64,000 bases of DNA from NCBI GenBank assembly GCA_029339505.1, contig JAQISU010000193.1, positions 315,001-379,000 on the forward strand, given 5' to 3'. Positions 12,800-26,390 of the stretch are shown here, one piece after another. Numbering within the stretch: the first letter of the stretch is position 1; each line of letters starts with the position of its first letter. The notes beneath the pieces were generated by a model, which was given only the letters and a program-made list of their open reading frames with translations, searched no databases and was not told the origin of the DNA. The stretch is from Unio delphinus (taxonomy: Eukaryota; Mollusca; Bivalvia; Unionida; Unionidae). Made by a program: the position numbers and the translations under genes.

Positions 12800-15700
12800 C
12801 TTTTCCTATGCTCAGATAATGCATTTTTTGCCACTTATATAAGTAATGATTATGCTTATACTTCCTCTCTCGGGGGGAACCTACAACAAAGCAGTTCAGG
12901 TTCACACTTAATACAATTTCCGTACTTGGGAAACCAATCATTAGGATCAATGGGTACTTGGTAGATATTTCCTTAAATGTTGGCAACTCTATCTTCGTGC
13001 AAAAATTAGATTACTCCTTTTAATTCTTCTGTATTAATGCTTTTAAGAGGTTTGCTTACCTTTTTTTTCTCAACATGCGCTGCTTGCTTGCTGCCATATT
13101 TTTCTATAATCATCCGTTTGATCATGCTGATCTATGCATTGTGTGAACAAATATGAGCAGTTTAAAGCATCGGAGGTACTGATGTAAAGTTAGTCTTGTT
13201 CCCTGACTACATCCACCAATTTAAGTCTGAGCATCAGATAATCACATTGACTAATGCAGTTTGGGTCAATATCATAGAATATTTATCAAAAGACAGAACA
13301 ATTATGAGATCATTTAGCTAAAAGGCTAAACAAACAAAGTGATGACCAACACAAATTTGGTAAGAAAGAAAAGGCTGATACGATACCATTTTGGAATATG
13401 GAAAAAAGTGGAAGATTTATTTTAGTCTGAAGCTCTTCATAGTTACGTGATAATATCAAGGTTTCATAAGAACATGTGTAATTTACCTGAAATAAGTGAC
13501 CAAGATTAGTTCATATTACCATAATGATACGAAGTGCCTCTAAGATATGGCTTAAGTCTTCATGAGAGAGATCAGCATTGTCTTATTACATTTTTCGCCT
13601 GTTTTTTGGTTATCGACATTTAAATTCAACGAAATATGGGTACTGGTCCGGTCACAATTTGTAGTCTGAAAGAGCTATTATTTATACAAACAACTGGCCC
13701 AGTACCTGACAAAGCAAATTTGAAAATAGCATCTGTCAATGTTTCATAAATATCTACACCTATATGAATTTGACCAGGCATATTACAATTTGCTGCAAAA
13801 ATTACTGTCAGCTGTTTTGCAATAATAACCATAGGGAAAATGCTATAAGCTGTACTGACCCAAACTATCATTTGTTTAAAATACAGTAAAACATGTCTTG
13901 AAAGTCCACCTGTCTTGAGAGACCTTATTCTCAATGCACAGAGTTATATAGTTTTAAGACCTGTTATAAGACCACCTGTCAGGAAATGGGTGGTCTTTTA
14001 AGACAGGTTCTAATGTGCCATTCGTTAGCCAACTTTGCTGTATAAAAGTTTTAAGTTTTAATTTTAAAACTTTTTGTGAATTTGTTTTTGTTTGTTTGGG
14101 GAGGGTAAAAATGCATTTATCTTTTTTATATTTCAAACAGGCTATATCTTATATTACATTTAAAAATTCCTATCATTATGGATGATATAGCAAATTTTGT
14201 GGTTACTCAAGATCTTTGGGGCAAAACTTGCACCCTGTCGAACACCGGTACTAAACTTTCTGACAGCTGTCATGCACCTTTTTTATGTGAAATACACTGA
14301 TAAAGTTTCAAAGTGCGCATGCATACACCCTGAGGAACGCAAAAGTTGTTCTTGAATTGCGAGTACAAAAAAGTAACATATGCTGTGAAGGACTGCTCGA
14401 ACAGTACTTACCGGTTAAATAAATGGAGAAAGCAGTTGTGTGAATTCTGTGGATGCTTACAAAAAGTAAAAAACTGTAAATGTGATCCACCATTCTAGTA
14501 TGACTGGTTTATTACGTTTTATCTGGATGATTTTAGTGTGAGAGTGTTAGTGGGGTTACAACTAAGAAGACGCTTTTAAACACGAAAGGGCACAAAGAAA
14601 ACAATTTTAGTGAGCAATGAAAACTTTTAGAGATTTATCAGTGTCATATAATGCACTAGTTGCTGAATGATATTATTCATTATACGAACCAGTGTATTGT
14701 TGTTGAAAGGAGATAGAAAAAATACGAAACAAATATGCAATACATGCAAAATAGTTTGTACTTCCATCCAAACACAGCACACAGATTACTGAATATAGGA
14801 TAGTCATAAAACTATATGGCAACTGTCTTTGTAATGATGTTTGGCGTTGCATACATGAAATACATGTATATATTTAGGCTCTTTACGAGCCAATTAAGAA
14901 ACACCATAGATCTACAACTAATGACAAATGAAAAGCCCCAGTATTAATCAAAGACTTATTAACTGTTGCTTACCATACTTTCATTCATTGTTTGGTCAGC
15001 AGGCATATGTATTGATCTGTACCACATTGTTGACAAAGCTAAGCTCAACAAGTAGTATCAAAGGCTGAGCTTTGGCCATTTATGGAAACCTTTTGGGGAC
15101 ACTGACATCCGTTCGAGACTCAATACCCCCAAATTACTGGATCAGCTGTGTTCAAAAGTAAAAGAGATAACCGTATGGACTGACTTGGTCTTGGAGGTAG
15201 AGTCGATTTCGAATGGCGGGGACCTAAAGTGTTTAAAAAAGACAAAAGATACACGATGCTACTACTTACATTCTTTCACTCAAATACACATGTAATGGTA
15301 TATATCTAGTAAGTAGTCTTACTTTTCGATGTTAAGTATACAAAGTATCGTTTTGAAATCGGCCGATATGCAATGCACCGCTGTTACATGCGACTGGTTA
15401 GCTTGCATTAGATATTAAGAGCGACAACCCATGAAATCCAATAAATCTCGCTAGGACAAATCACTAAAATAGCCGGTCCATCCTGCAATGTTCTAAATAG
15501 GGTTATCACATCGGAGCCTTGGCTAGCGAAGATGTTTAATCCGTATACCAGATTTTACATGAAGTTGTGTAAAGTTTCAAAATGAGCAGTCTTGTTGCAA
15601 ATACGTTTAGAAGATTACGAGACAACATATCACTTAATTTTACACTGACATCGAAGTTACATGCTTTAGTCTAAGAATATATGCTTGAAATAAATAACAT

Positions 15701-16845
15701 AGTATCAGTCAGGATGTGGTTGAACACAAGTTCGGAATTAACAGATTTGTGTAAAAATGATTTAGATAATTTAATACGATACAAGCAGTTTTAATTCCAG
15801 CTCGTTAGAATCACGATGCAATAAAATGATTGTTAAAGTGCAGAATAAAAATAATCATTGACACAGTCTTACATAATACTGTAGAAATGTATGGAAGTCG
15901 ATGCCTCACTTCTGCTATGTGTACATGCAGTTATCGAGGTTACTCTGTTCCTCTAATTCTGAACATAGATTCTGAGTGTGGAGGCGATATAGGTCAGACG
16001 AACAGTTCCTTTACTGATATCATGATAAGAAAGGAATTTATTCACAGTCAGTACATTGTCCTTCCTAGATATAATATTCAGAGACACGGGGATTAAGGAG
16101 GCAACCGATAATGGCCTTAGCATAATGGGTCCAAAGAGTTACAATTTTGAAAGAGGTTATCTGGAAAATAATGGCAATCTCTATCCATTTGTAACTGAAG
16201 ATAACAAGATCTTAAAATGCAGTGGATACCAGACAGCAAATACACTCTACAAGCTACGAATCGCCGCTGGATCAGTTGTCTTTCGATCAGATAGAAAACT
16301 TTGCCATTTAGAAAATTCACAGATTACTCAAACCGCAGTCTAAAAGTATCAAAGTTTTCATGTGTAAGGTAATATCATGTGAAACTATACCAGATACAGT
16401 AAACCGCTAAATATAAGTATACAAACATTCTGGTGTTTGTTGAGTGACACATTAGCGGCAATACAACTGTGTATCGGTTTAATACCAACGACAAAACTGT
16501 AGCGCTATTCGAAAAAATTGCGTTCTCTTTCGGAGAAAATATGATGTTAGGATAGTGGCTCAAAGTGGTGATTTTTAAGTAACTGTTGTTTAGCATTATT
16601 TTTTTTTTATCCAGAGCGGCAAGGTTGAATATCGACATTGTGAATCACAGTTGTTTGAGACGTAAAAAGCATATCAAAAGATCTTATATTTACGCCAGCA
16701 ATCAATATCCTTGCTTGTTTAATATTTCTGTAGTAATACCATGAAAGTAATTTCAGCTTACTATTATTGACTGTATCATTGACATTGTGCTTACCATGCA
16801 AAACTTAACAAAACATGACATTTTGCTTTTCTTACAAATTCGTTG
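12800..16845. other. Unannotated AT-rich sequence
   Basis: About 4 kb with no recognised gene. At 13958-14010 there is an imperfect palindrome (gacctgttataagaccacc against ggtggtcttttaagacaggt), with a further acctgtcttgagagacc copy just upstream at 13908-13924. It looks like a fragment of a dispersed element. Open frames at 13626-13934 and 16056-16343 have no motifs. Confidence 0.5.
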
Positions 16846-16847
16846 AG

Positions 16848-17250
16848 GGACACAAAGTAAAGAACGCGAGTCACGTTCAATGGGTATACAAAGTAAAGAA
16901 CGTGAATCAAGTTTAATGGGCCTACAAAGTAAAGAACGTGAGTCACGTTTAATAGGCATACAAAGTAAAAAATGTGAGTCACGTTTAATGTGCATGCAGA
17001 GTAAAGAACGTGAATCACGTTTAATGGGCATACAAAGTAAAGAACGTGAATCAATTTTAATGGGCCTACAAAGTAAAGAACGTGCGTCACGTTTAATAGG
17101 CATACAAGGTAAAGAACGTGAATCGAGTTTAATGGGCATACAAAGTAACGAACGTGAGTCTCGTTCAATAGGCATACAAAGTAAAGAACGTGAGACACGT
17201 TTAGTCGGCATACAAAGTATAGAACGTGAGTCACGTTTAATAGGCATAAA
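16848..17250. repeat. 36-bp minisatellite with a palindromic core, about 11 copies
   Basis: The unit is roughly ggcatacaaagtaaagaacg plus tgagtcacgtttaat. The core aacgtgagtcacgtt is a perfect palindrome around its central base in several copies and degenerate in others. Period 36 keeps one plus frame (16880-17308) and two minus frames (16753-17298 and 16791-17234) open. The plus frame repeats GIQSKERESRLM. I regard these as repeat translation. Confidence 0.95.
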
Positions 17251-17254
17251 ACAT

Positions 17255-18025
17255 GATTCAGCTTTCATATTAAAGCTTTGCAAAATGTCGAGACTCAAAG
17301 AATATTAATATTTTATCATAAGATTAAACGTTCATCAATTATTAATCCAATTAAAATTTGTAATTCTTTTGATAATCAATGTTGATATTTGTCACACCAC
17401 CATGATGTCCGGAAAGTGTCATGGATAATTATTCCGATAAAAGGTGTTTTGTGTGAGCTCACGTAGATCTGTGTACTATAACATATGGCTGGGTTCGGTT
17501 TACTTTTTGAAAGTCTTTTATCAACCAGGATTTGGTTTGTGTTATTGTGCCACAAGACCAAACGTTTTTGTATCAGGCGTCAAAACATTTTGTTTTAGTT
17601 TGGGTTTGAGTATTGAATGACACAACCTCATTTGTTGCTCCAGTTATGCACGAAATTGCAAATAATCGGGAATGGTTGTTTTAAATCTATTACAAAAATG
17701 CATAAGGTGTGTGAGTGTCACGTCATATGCAAAGGGATTTATGAATGTTAGGCAAACACTTGAACCTGAGATTTTCCTCTTAGACATTTAAATATTACTA
17801 CATAATGACCACTGTAACAGACGGTAGAGTGTTTTACTTTATCAAAATAAATTTATGACGGGTGCAAATGATACTACCAGCACGACTATGTCCCATTCGT
17901 TTAGCTAAATTTTAAGAAGGAATGATATGCCTTAACGAAAGTTACACACGATCTGAACGACTTCGCGAGTAATGTATTATATGAGCTGCCGCCTCTCTTT
18001 CCTGGAGTAATGTGCTAGATGGTTG
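17255..18025. other. Unannotated sequence
   Basis: Nothing recognisable. Confidence 0.55.

Positions 18026-18026
<1 letters not shown>

Positions 18027-18100
<74 letters not shown>
18027..18100. repeat. (CT)n microsatellite
   Basis: Pure CT repeat of about 74 bp. Confidence 0.98.
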
Positions 18101-18104
<4 letters not shown>

Positions 18105-21100
18105 CACCGCACGTTGCGTTTTGGTGGGCACTCAGGCAGTCACAATTTATGTTCGATCAATAGTTTCACAAATTCGGTTTTTCTTGGAGGATAACCATTA
18201 ATAGGTTCACGCACAGTTTCTCTTTTACAACTAAAGCAGTAAAGCCATGTTACATTGCTTTCGATGATATGGCACACGAATGACACAACTTCGGATCAAA
18301 ACATCATGGTCGGCACACATCTCTCGTCTTACATAGTAGGTCATCACTCTGGACGCAAGACACGGCATTGCGCATGTGCTCTTAATTGAATTTGGAGTTC
18401 ACTGAATGTCTCTCACTTGGTGCAGTGTCACATTCGTTATAATCGGTGAATGTATGGTCACCTCAGTATTGAACACAGAGGCCATAGTGTACATGTCACA
18501 TACTCCAATGCTGTGTTGAAATATTCATCTTTGTAGCTCGGCGCTTATATTCGCAATTAAGTTTTCTGCTTGTAACCTTTCATTTTTATACTGGAGCTCG
18601 TCGTTTCGCTACGGTAACGTATTGTGGTTTGGAATTCACAGCCATTTCGTATCGATATTTTCATTTAATGTTTCGACAGCTTGATTGACAATTTGGTGAT
18701 TTTGTAAACGTACCATTTTGTGCAGATCTATTGATCTCACGCAAAGGCTTGGTCTTTCCACGGTCTGTAAAGCTTCATGTTATCAAGTTATTAAGGTTAA
18801 ATATTTCACTAGATAAATAGTTCAGTTGCAGTCTTTTGACTTTGCATTTGGTATACCGATAATATATGGCATCCGCATTTAAGAACGTGAAACAAAACTG
18901 AAACTCGCCTTAGTTCCTGTCAAAAGTCCGTTTTTTATTCTTGTGGAAACAAGGTTGGTCTTGATAACTTATGTAAATTTTCAGGTTCTCTTGGCAATGA
19001 TAAGTTCGTCGGTGACAAGACTTCATAATTGATGAAACCTTCGTATTGACGAGTTGTGTCCTCTTCACCCAATATTCGTTAAGAGGCTAATACAATCAGT
19101 TCGGAAATTCACCATACACTTGTCGCAAACATGATGAGCTACGCGAAATTTAGGGACATGATATCCAATCTCTTGCGTACATTAAAAGTAGAGGAAGAAA
19201 GCATCTTTCTTTTTGCTCTCATTCTCATCGTGCTTTTTTAGGCTCTCTTCGAATTTGCAACGGCCTAAATCGTCAAAACTCGTCCCTAGATAAATCCAGT
19301 AGACATTCTTATATTCCCGATCTTTCTGACTTTGGGTCTTTGAGGATAACACTTTATGAGAAAAAGTGGTCTTCGCCCCTAGAGAAGTTCCTTTAGAGTC
19401 GTAATTCCATTTGTTTCGTCACATTGGGAAGGAAGCGTGTTCACTCTTGTTGGCGGACATCACGAGTGGCCACGAAGTCGAAGAAGCTGTAGATACGATC
19501 ATCGAAGGATATGGTTTGTTGGAGTATGGAAGCGTTCTTGCAGAAATACCCCTCTTTCTGGTGGAAGACGTTTTTTACGACGTTTCTTTTTCATGTGACT
19601 TTTCTGTTTCGTGGGGTATGTACTGGTTTTGCCACTCTTCGTCTTCTTCCTTGATCTACTTTTATGGAGCGGGCTTTTTCTTGTGGATTACTACTGAGAA
19701 TTAGGATCCCATTATTAGAGGGAAAAATTGATGACACTGCCACTTTATGTTTTTAAACAAGCATTTTGTTTGATTAAGGCTATGAGTGGTGCCTTGAAGT
19801 AATTATGTTGTGAGTGTTTACCATCATAAGATCTCTCAGACTGGATTATATATAATACACGGGCACGTAGTTGTGGACTTTTCTGAGACTGAATCAGTAC
19901 TTCGCACGATTCAATTTGCCTGCAAGACGAGATTGAGAGGAAGTAATATCGACGACTATGAGACAGCAAAAGAGTGTCAAAGGTTTCTATTGTTATTTTC
20001 ATGCTGACGATGACAATTTTATCTTCTTGGCATCTGTCGTGAAACGAGCGCAAAATCACAAACTTTCGGGTGTGGTTGGTTTTAAAATGACAACTAAATA
20101 GGCATGAAGTGTTTGAGTGGCTTCATAGGACGCATAAGTCAACCAAGGAGTTCCTGACTGTTTTGCGAACACTTGCACTTGAGAGTTATTCTGGGACTTT
20201 TAAATAATACAACGTAATGAGCGTTGAGAATGATGATGCGATGTGCTTTATTTTGGTGAAACATTATTGTGTGTATAGTAAATAATACAGGCATTATGGA
20301 TATGCTCTTTGCGTGTAAACTAAAGTTTAATTTCTTCTTCTTCTGGTAACATGTAATGAAAGATGACCAGATGTGTTTGTTGACACAAAGACTACGAATG
20401 ATACTTTATTGTCTTGAAGAAGGGTGTAAGCCTATTGACACTCTTTGAAACATCACACGTTTCATTAGGGTGGACGATCGATTAAATGGGTTTTGTGTTC
20501 GATCACGAGTTTGACAAATTCGGTTTTGCATGAAGCAGTTGGTCCAGCAATAAGAACTTTTAAATGATGGCACAGATATAGTGCTTCCCAAGATGGACGA
20601 CATGAATTTTTGTTAGCGACTTTGAAAGTAGAGGCAGAGGTAAAAGAAGGGGAAGAAGAAGTAGCCAATGTGAAGGTACTTAACATCCTTAAAATCACAT
20701 GAATTACACAAGTTGATTTGTACTTATAGGACACGTTCATTAAGTGTTAAATGTCACCATTTGACACGAAATACAAAACGACATAAGAGCCAAATGGCTG
20801 TGCGCATCCTTAACATGATATGACTGAAACATTGTTAATGCTACTTTAAAAATCCAAAGTACACCCCCCCCCACACACACACTTGACGTGTACACTACTG
20901 ATTTGTTTCGAGAGACAGTGCAACACTCTAATCTCATTATTACTGTCTGGCATACTATTGTGCTATATTTGTTAAATCTTCTTAATCAGGTTACGATACA
21001 TGACAAGGAAGTACGTTTTTTCTTGATGACATGAAATCAGCCGCAAAACATTCTATAAAAACGAAAATCGAGGTACACGTCAGCAATCACAATTAATCTA

Positions 21101-21855
21101 TACATTTATTTAAATTAAACAGCTGAAAGTTGATAAGAAAGATGGTGATAAAATAAGACATCTCTACATAAAATCCAGAAAATAACAACAACAAAAACTC
21201 ACACAAAAAACCCTACCAAACAAGTAAAAGCTGTATGACAAGACTGCGATGAAGAATAATTCTTAAAATAAAATTTACTGAGGAAAAACCTTAAGCATGT
21301 CAAGCATTAAACTAAAAGAACATATTCTGCATTAAATACCAAAATCATTAGTAAAATAATAATTAAACAAATCTTTAAACAAAAAAGAAATATATGATAA
21401 AATCTCTCTGTAAAGGTCAACATTGTTGGTTGAAATCTTTCGGAAAAAATAAAATACATCATCCACTTTCCTATCCACCACCCCCCTACTCAATCCGCAC
21501 GTTTCAAGACTCGCTTATTTGGTTGTAAAAATTAATTTCCAATTGCCAGTGCTAGCCTTGAGTTATTTTTTGGTGGCACGAATACATGTATCAAGTACAA
21601 GGTTGCACCGGGTTTGTTCCATATATATAGTAAATAGCACCGTTTGACTTGCATTCTTTAAAGCATAGCCTAGTTTTTCAATGAATCGCATATTTATGTT
21701 GTGTCTGTTTTAGTCTCAAATGGGCTAAATATAACATTTTACACCAGAAACCATTCATGCATGAACTTATTAAATATCTCAAATGTGGTTAAGAAAATAG
21801 CTCTTGTTAGAAGAATCGCTATTTTAAGGTACACTTTTGATAACACGGTCAATAA
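18105..21855. other. Unannotated region with a short internal duplication
   Basis: The region is slightly less AT-rich than its surroundings. A 31-bp segment starting gttcgatca at 18151-18181 recurs at 20497-20527 with three differences. The longest open frame (19411-19704, plus) has no motif. I cannot assign the region to any family. Confidence 0.4.
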
Positions 21856-21856
21856 A

Positions 21857-21859
<3 letters not shown>

Positions 21860-21920
<61 letters not shown>
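21860..21920. repeat. (CT)n microsatellite
   Basis: Pure CT repeat of about 61 bp. Confidence 0.98.
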
Positions 21921-21924
<4 letters not shown>

Positions 21925-21925
<1 letters not shown>

Positions 21926-23700
21926 CAGCTGACCTAGACTTTGCACGTATTTCGCTACACTGAGCTTTGTTTTTAGCTAGCAGTTATGTTTAGGTTGGCG
22001 CGTTTACATGGGAATTTTGTTTTTATCATTACGTGCTGATTGCTCCTAAACAAAATTTGTGAACTTAATCCGGCAAAGGGAAACCCTCTTGAAATCAGTG
22101 ATGTACAATGAGGTTATTATTATAACAATCGTTAGTATTCTGGTGTTCGTAGATTCTATTTCAGCCCGAAACTCAAGTCTGATCCTTTTCTGGCTACAAA
22201 TGGAACATCAAAGAATAATATTTGCCACAACTAAAACTATTTTTTTTAAACTAATAAACATCATAGATTAAATGAACTTATCGTAAAACAAAACAAAAAA
22301 CGAACCGATTGTAACATCATCCTCTGGTAAGAGGGGTAGTTCATTGGATTTACCTTCGTAATCTAAAGAATCAGTTTACTCGATGTTATGACCCGGTGTG
22401 ACTGCAAAGATAGATTGTCAACAGAGAACTGGTCAGGATTATTTGGAAGATATAATGCAATGCGAGGCCCCTTAGACAAGAACAATAACAAATTTATTCA
22501 AACAAATTAATATTGGTAATTTCAAAAGTTATATCAACAGGACGTAAAAGCACTGTATAATTGGGACTGTTTCATCATCATAACGAATGGTGAAAAGAGC
22601 GCAATGTCCACGACTGATTGCATCACCTTCCTCTAGACCGTGATCCAACGTTTCCTATTTCCTCGAGTCTTTCTATTCCGAATGCCTCAGTCTTCACGGA
22701 TATCCTAGTCCTTTACTCTGAACTCGTCACTTTTCCTTGTTACATGTTGGATCTCTTTTATCCGGACTTCACTCGCCCCGTCTCTTATTCCGGACTTAAA
22801 GGTCATATGTATTCCTAAATCGATGTATGTACCACTTTCTAGATGTACTACATGAGCGGTCTATTGAACATGTATTGTATGCTACTATATGTTAGATTGC
22901 TGTCTAACATAAAATTCACAGATCATTAACCTACAACATTACTTAAAATGAAGCAAATATAATAGGTAATTATCGATAATCAGTATCCTTCTAACAGACA
23001 AATGACATCACATGACGTTTCGGGTGGAAAATTGCCACACCCATAGTTTGGAAGAATATTGAGCCAACAGTAAAATGTATTTTAAAGCGATGAGCTATTA
23101 TTTGGTGCTTGACCAGTAGTATCTTGTGAGCCTTCTCAGCAAATTTTATAACACGTTGTCAAAATAGTGTCAATCTTTTAGACCCGATGTTGAAAATTAA
23201 CATAATTTCAAACAAGAATTCACATGGTAAAATCATTCAATTGAGGATTGAGAAACTTTGGTCTGTCAGCCTTCTGAAACGTTCAGTGTGGAATTATTTC
23301 ATGGAGATAATATTCCTTAGAGCGATTGGGAAATGGTCACAACTATCATCACCAGTTTACCTTCGAATGCTAATTCAAAAGCTAAGAACTGAGCAATTAT
23401 TGTCAGTTTATGCACGTATATGCATCCGTTCCCGGATGTAATATGTTGGCGATTTGGTGAGAAAAGATGCCAAGCAGCTGTTGCTAATGCGAGTGACAAA
23501 TAGCGACAAGCGTTGGCTGCTAGGATATCATTGCTGGTACAGTCCATATTATATAGCAAGGTTATATTTGAAAGAAAATAACTAATAAAGCTGTGAGTAA
23601 GATTGTCACAATCGGTTTGTCTTTTTACAAATTCAAAATAACAATAGCGGCTCAAATGCCACAACACAGCACATTTTTTTACAGATGTAGATGATTTGTG
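21925..23700. other. Unannotated sequence
   Basis: No gene recognised. A minus frame at 23317-23727 follows the chromodomain-like fragment below but has no motif that I know. Confidence 0.45.
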
Positions 23701-23702
23701 TT

Positions 23703-23912
23703 TTAGGCAGTCTCCAAAAGATCCCACAGATGATCTTTGTGTTGTTCGTCCAAAGAGGAACTATGAGGAGTAGTATTCATACGCTTTGCGCCATGATGGT
23801 TGGTATTCTTTTCATAGTCGATGACATGCGAATCGACAATCCAAGAATCACAGAAAGGTGGATATCCTTTCAAACGCACTTTCACTTCGTACGTTGACGT
23901 TTGCTACAGCAT
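23703..23912 (-). pseudogene. Possible chromodomain-like fragment
   Basis: The minus frame opens after a TAG at about 23915. It reads TYEVKVRLKGYP, two residues, then DSWI and a short acidic/basic tail, and stops at 23703-23705. The V-x-V-x-LKGYP-x(4)-DSWI pattern resembles the core of chromodomains found at the end of retroelement and Polinton-like integrases (xVxWxGYPxxxxSWxxxxxI). The chromobox aromatic position is replaced by Leu. No integrase catalytic core was seen upstream. A separate 55-codon minus frame (Ser/Thr/Lys-rich) ends just before it in another frame. The resemblance may be chance. Confidence 0.22.
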
Positions 23913-23919
23913 GTTTTAT

Positions 23920-26390
23920 TTGATCGAGAAGGACTGATACCGTCGACTTTTATTGTTGAGCTAACACTTCCGGATGGTGCAGTTGAAGACGTTGCAATAT
24001 TTGTCCCTACCGCTGCGTTTTTCCTTTTGGTCAAATTATTTCGATCCATTAACGATTTTTGTTTTTGTTATCTGTATGACATGTTGGTGAGATCAGGATT
24101 GGAGGGTAAATTTTAGGTGTGATAAATTGTATAATAAAAATGAACGTATACAAACCAAACATTTTTATCTTGATTAAGTCATATTAACGTTTATTGGTAT
24201 CCATTTTGATACATAATTGATGATTACAAATCATTATTTAAACCTTCATGGGATTTGGTGCAATATATATTTTGAATTATTTGTTCAATCAGTTTTCTAT
24301 TTCTTTGGAATGATTCCTAATTCCTTCAACTGACCATTTGTGAAAAAATAATTGTATATGAATTAATGTGTGCATAGAACCATGACAGAGTAAAATAAGA
24401 TGTAAATTGTTTGTACATGGAAAATAGGATTGTGTTTGCCAAAAATATTTAAGGCTATTTTTGGTTAAGAAACCAATTAATATAGTTCTTAGAAGAACAT
24501 CGTAATTTTGGTCTTTAACTTTACCAACATTCTGACTTAGAGATTTGTGACAACAGTCATTTGTTCTAGGAGTTGTCTATCTATATATTGATATAAAATT
24601 ATAAAGCAATATATTTAACATCATAAATATTATCCTGACAAATTTCAATCTTTTAATTTGAATAAGCGGCATACAAGAGCAGTTCATTAAAAATATTGGA
24701 TTTTTAAACAGTTGTGATGCATAATAACATTATGACGTTTCAAAGAACAAACCAGTTGTGGTGTTAATAATATTCATCACATCAATATATTTGTATAGGG
24801 ATATTTTAAAGTTCATCCTATTTGGGTTCTCAGTGCAATACATTTAAAAGGAACGTGTCTGTCACGAGCATAGTGCCTTATTACAAGTAACATACATACA
24901 TAAGGTTAGTAAAATTAATTGTTTTCTAAGTTGCAATGTTAAACTCTTTGAGGATATCACAGTATTGTTAATTAAGTCAGAGTAATCCTAAATGTTCTAT
25001 AGTGAATACAAACGTTTAAAATGTTCAAGTTAATTACAATATTGAATGTGCTGATGTGCCAACAATATTGAATGTGATAAAGTACTAATAGTCTTGATTG
25101 ACCATAATGATATAATCCAGAATGTCTTTGAATGAATTTACACAAATTCCAAAGTAGTGTATTAGTCCAAAACCTCAAGGAGCACTTTGTAATTACAATG
25201 AACAGTTTGAATAAATGATTACTCTCCAAGGAATATAACATTCCATGATTCCACAAGCTAAAATAAACAATAATGAAGAAGTGTTTACTCATCTTATAGA
25301 AAGTACTTATACAGGAAAAACAGGAACATCGCATTAAATTCTAGCTGGATTGCTACTAGATCATTGTAATGTCGTAAATAAAGTTAGATATTGAATTCAA
25401 AATGAGGTAAACATCTTTAAAACTTCAAACCTTCAGGTAGGCCAACAATCTACATTTAGTCACGGAAAAAGATCAAACACATAATACACAGTAACATTAT
25501 TCATCCTCACATAGTACCGCCCAGCAACCTTTCAACTTGATAGAGAAACTAAATCTTGTTTTGGTCTACTTACAAATGAAATTTAGAGACATATTATAAT
25601 AACTGCACCTTAAAACAACTTTGGCCATTTGGTTTGGAATGGATGTTTTTTTATTCATTTTTCGTTCTCGCTAAATTCTGCTTTTCCAGTTGTAATCAAC
25701 TGTATTTATTAGATGAGTCGATGCTGTATGAGACCTACATGTTGTTAAAGGAATTAGCCTTGATGGAGCTGCAAGTGTTTGTTCTGTCATTGATAGTCTA
25801 GAATCATATGGTGGGAACATATATGAAGTTATTTTAATGAAAATTCTCAAGAAGAGACAATAATACATATTGGTTGTTAGAAAATATCAAATTTATTTCT
25901 TTTCTGAGTGCAGTGAATTCCTCGTTTTGAATATGATTTTTTTTTTTAAATTAAAAAGATAACATTGATTGCAGTACATGTTCGCTCTGTGTATCAATTC
26001 TTGGAACCTATGTAATTGTGATTAGCAGAAATAACTAAGAAAGTACATATTGAGGAAATTCAATAAATTGAAAACGTAAATATGTTTATTATATCTATTA
26101 TTAGCATCTATCGATGACATTTGCTTTTTGCCATATAACTTGCATGCTTATGGTTGGAGTGACCGCACATATTTACATGCCCTGTATGACTTTTATCGCT
26201 ACTATGAATCCAAACATTTTCTCAGAAATGCAGAACGGGGACACTTTGAATGCAGCTGGACGTGAAGGCCGATTTCACTTGCGGGAAAGAGGCTTATTAG
26301 TCATATTGACAACTCTGTTAACTAATGAATATTTAAATATAAACGAAATAAAAAGACGGATAAACTAAGAAAAAGGTGTCCATTAAATAA
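23920..26390. other. Mostly unannotated; includes a diverged dispersed repeat at about 25010-25470
   Basis: The segment 25010-25470 shares ordered blocks with 57780-58450. These are gaatgtgctgatgt-ccaa; atgattc-acaa followed by taaaataa; gtaaacatctttaaa; and caggtaggccaa. It also shares atgatataatcc-aaatgtc with 51265-51290. The rest shows nothing recognisable. Confidence 0.45.

Noticed and set aside
16848..17250. CRISPR-like array of 36-bp repeats
   Set aside because: Repeats are directly adjacent with no spacers, and the context is eukaryotic.
16753..17308. 181-, 147- and 142-codon repeat proteins on opposite strands
   Set aside because: All three arise from the 36-bp array. Simultaneous openness in three frames is a by-product of the period.
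19411..19704. 97-codon open frame in the anonymous 18-21 kb region
   Set aside because: No recognisable domain. The C-terminal part is low-complexity and no splice or start evidence is present.
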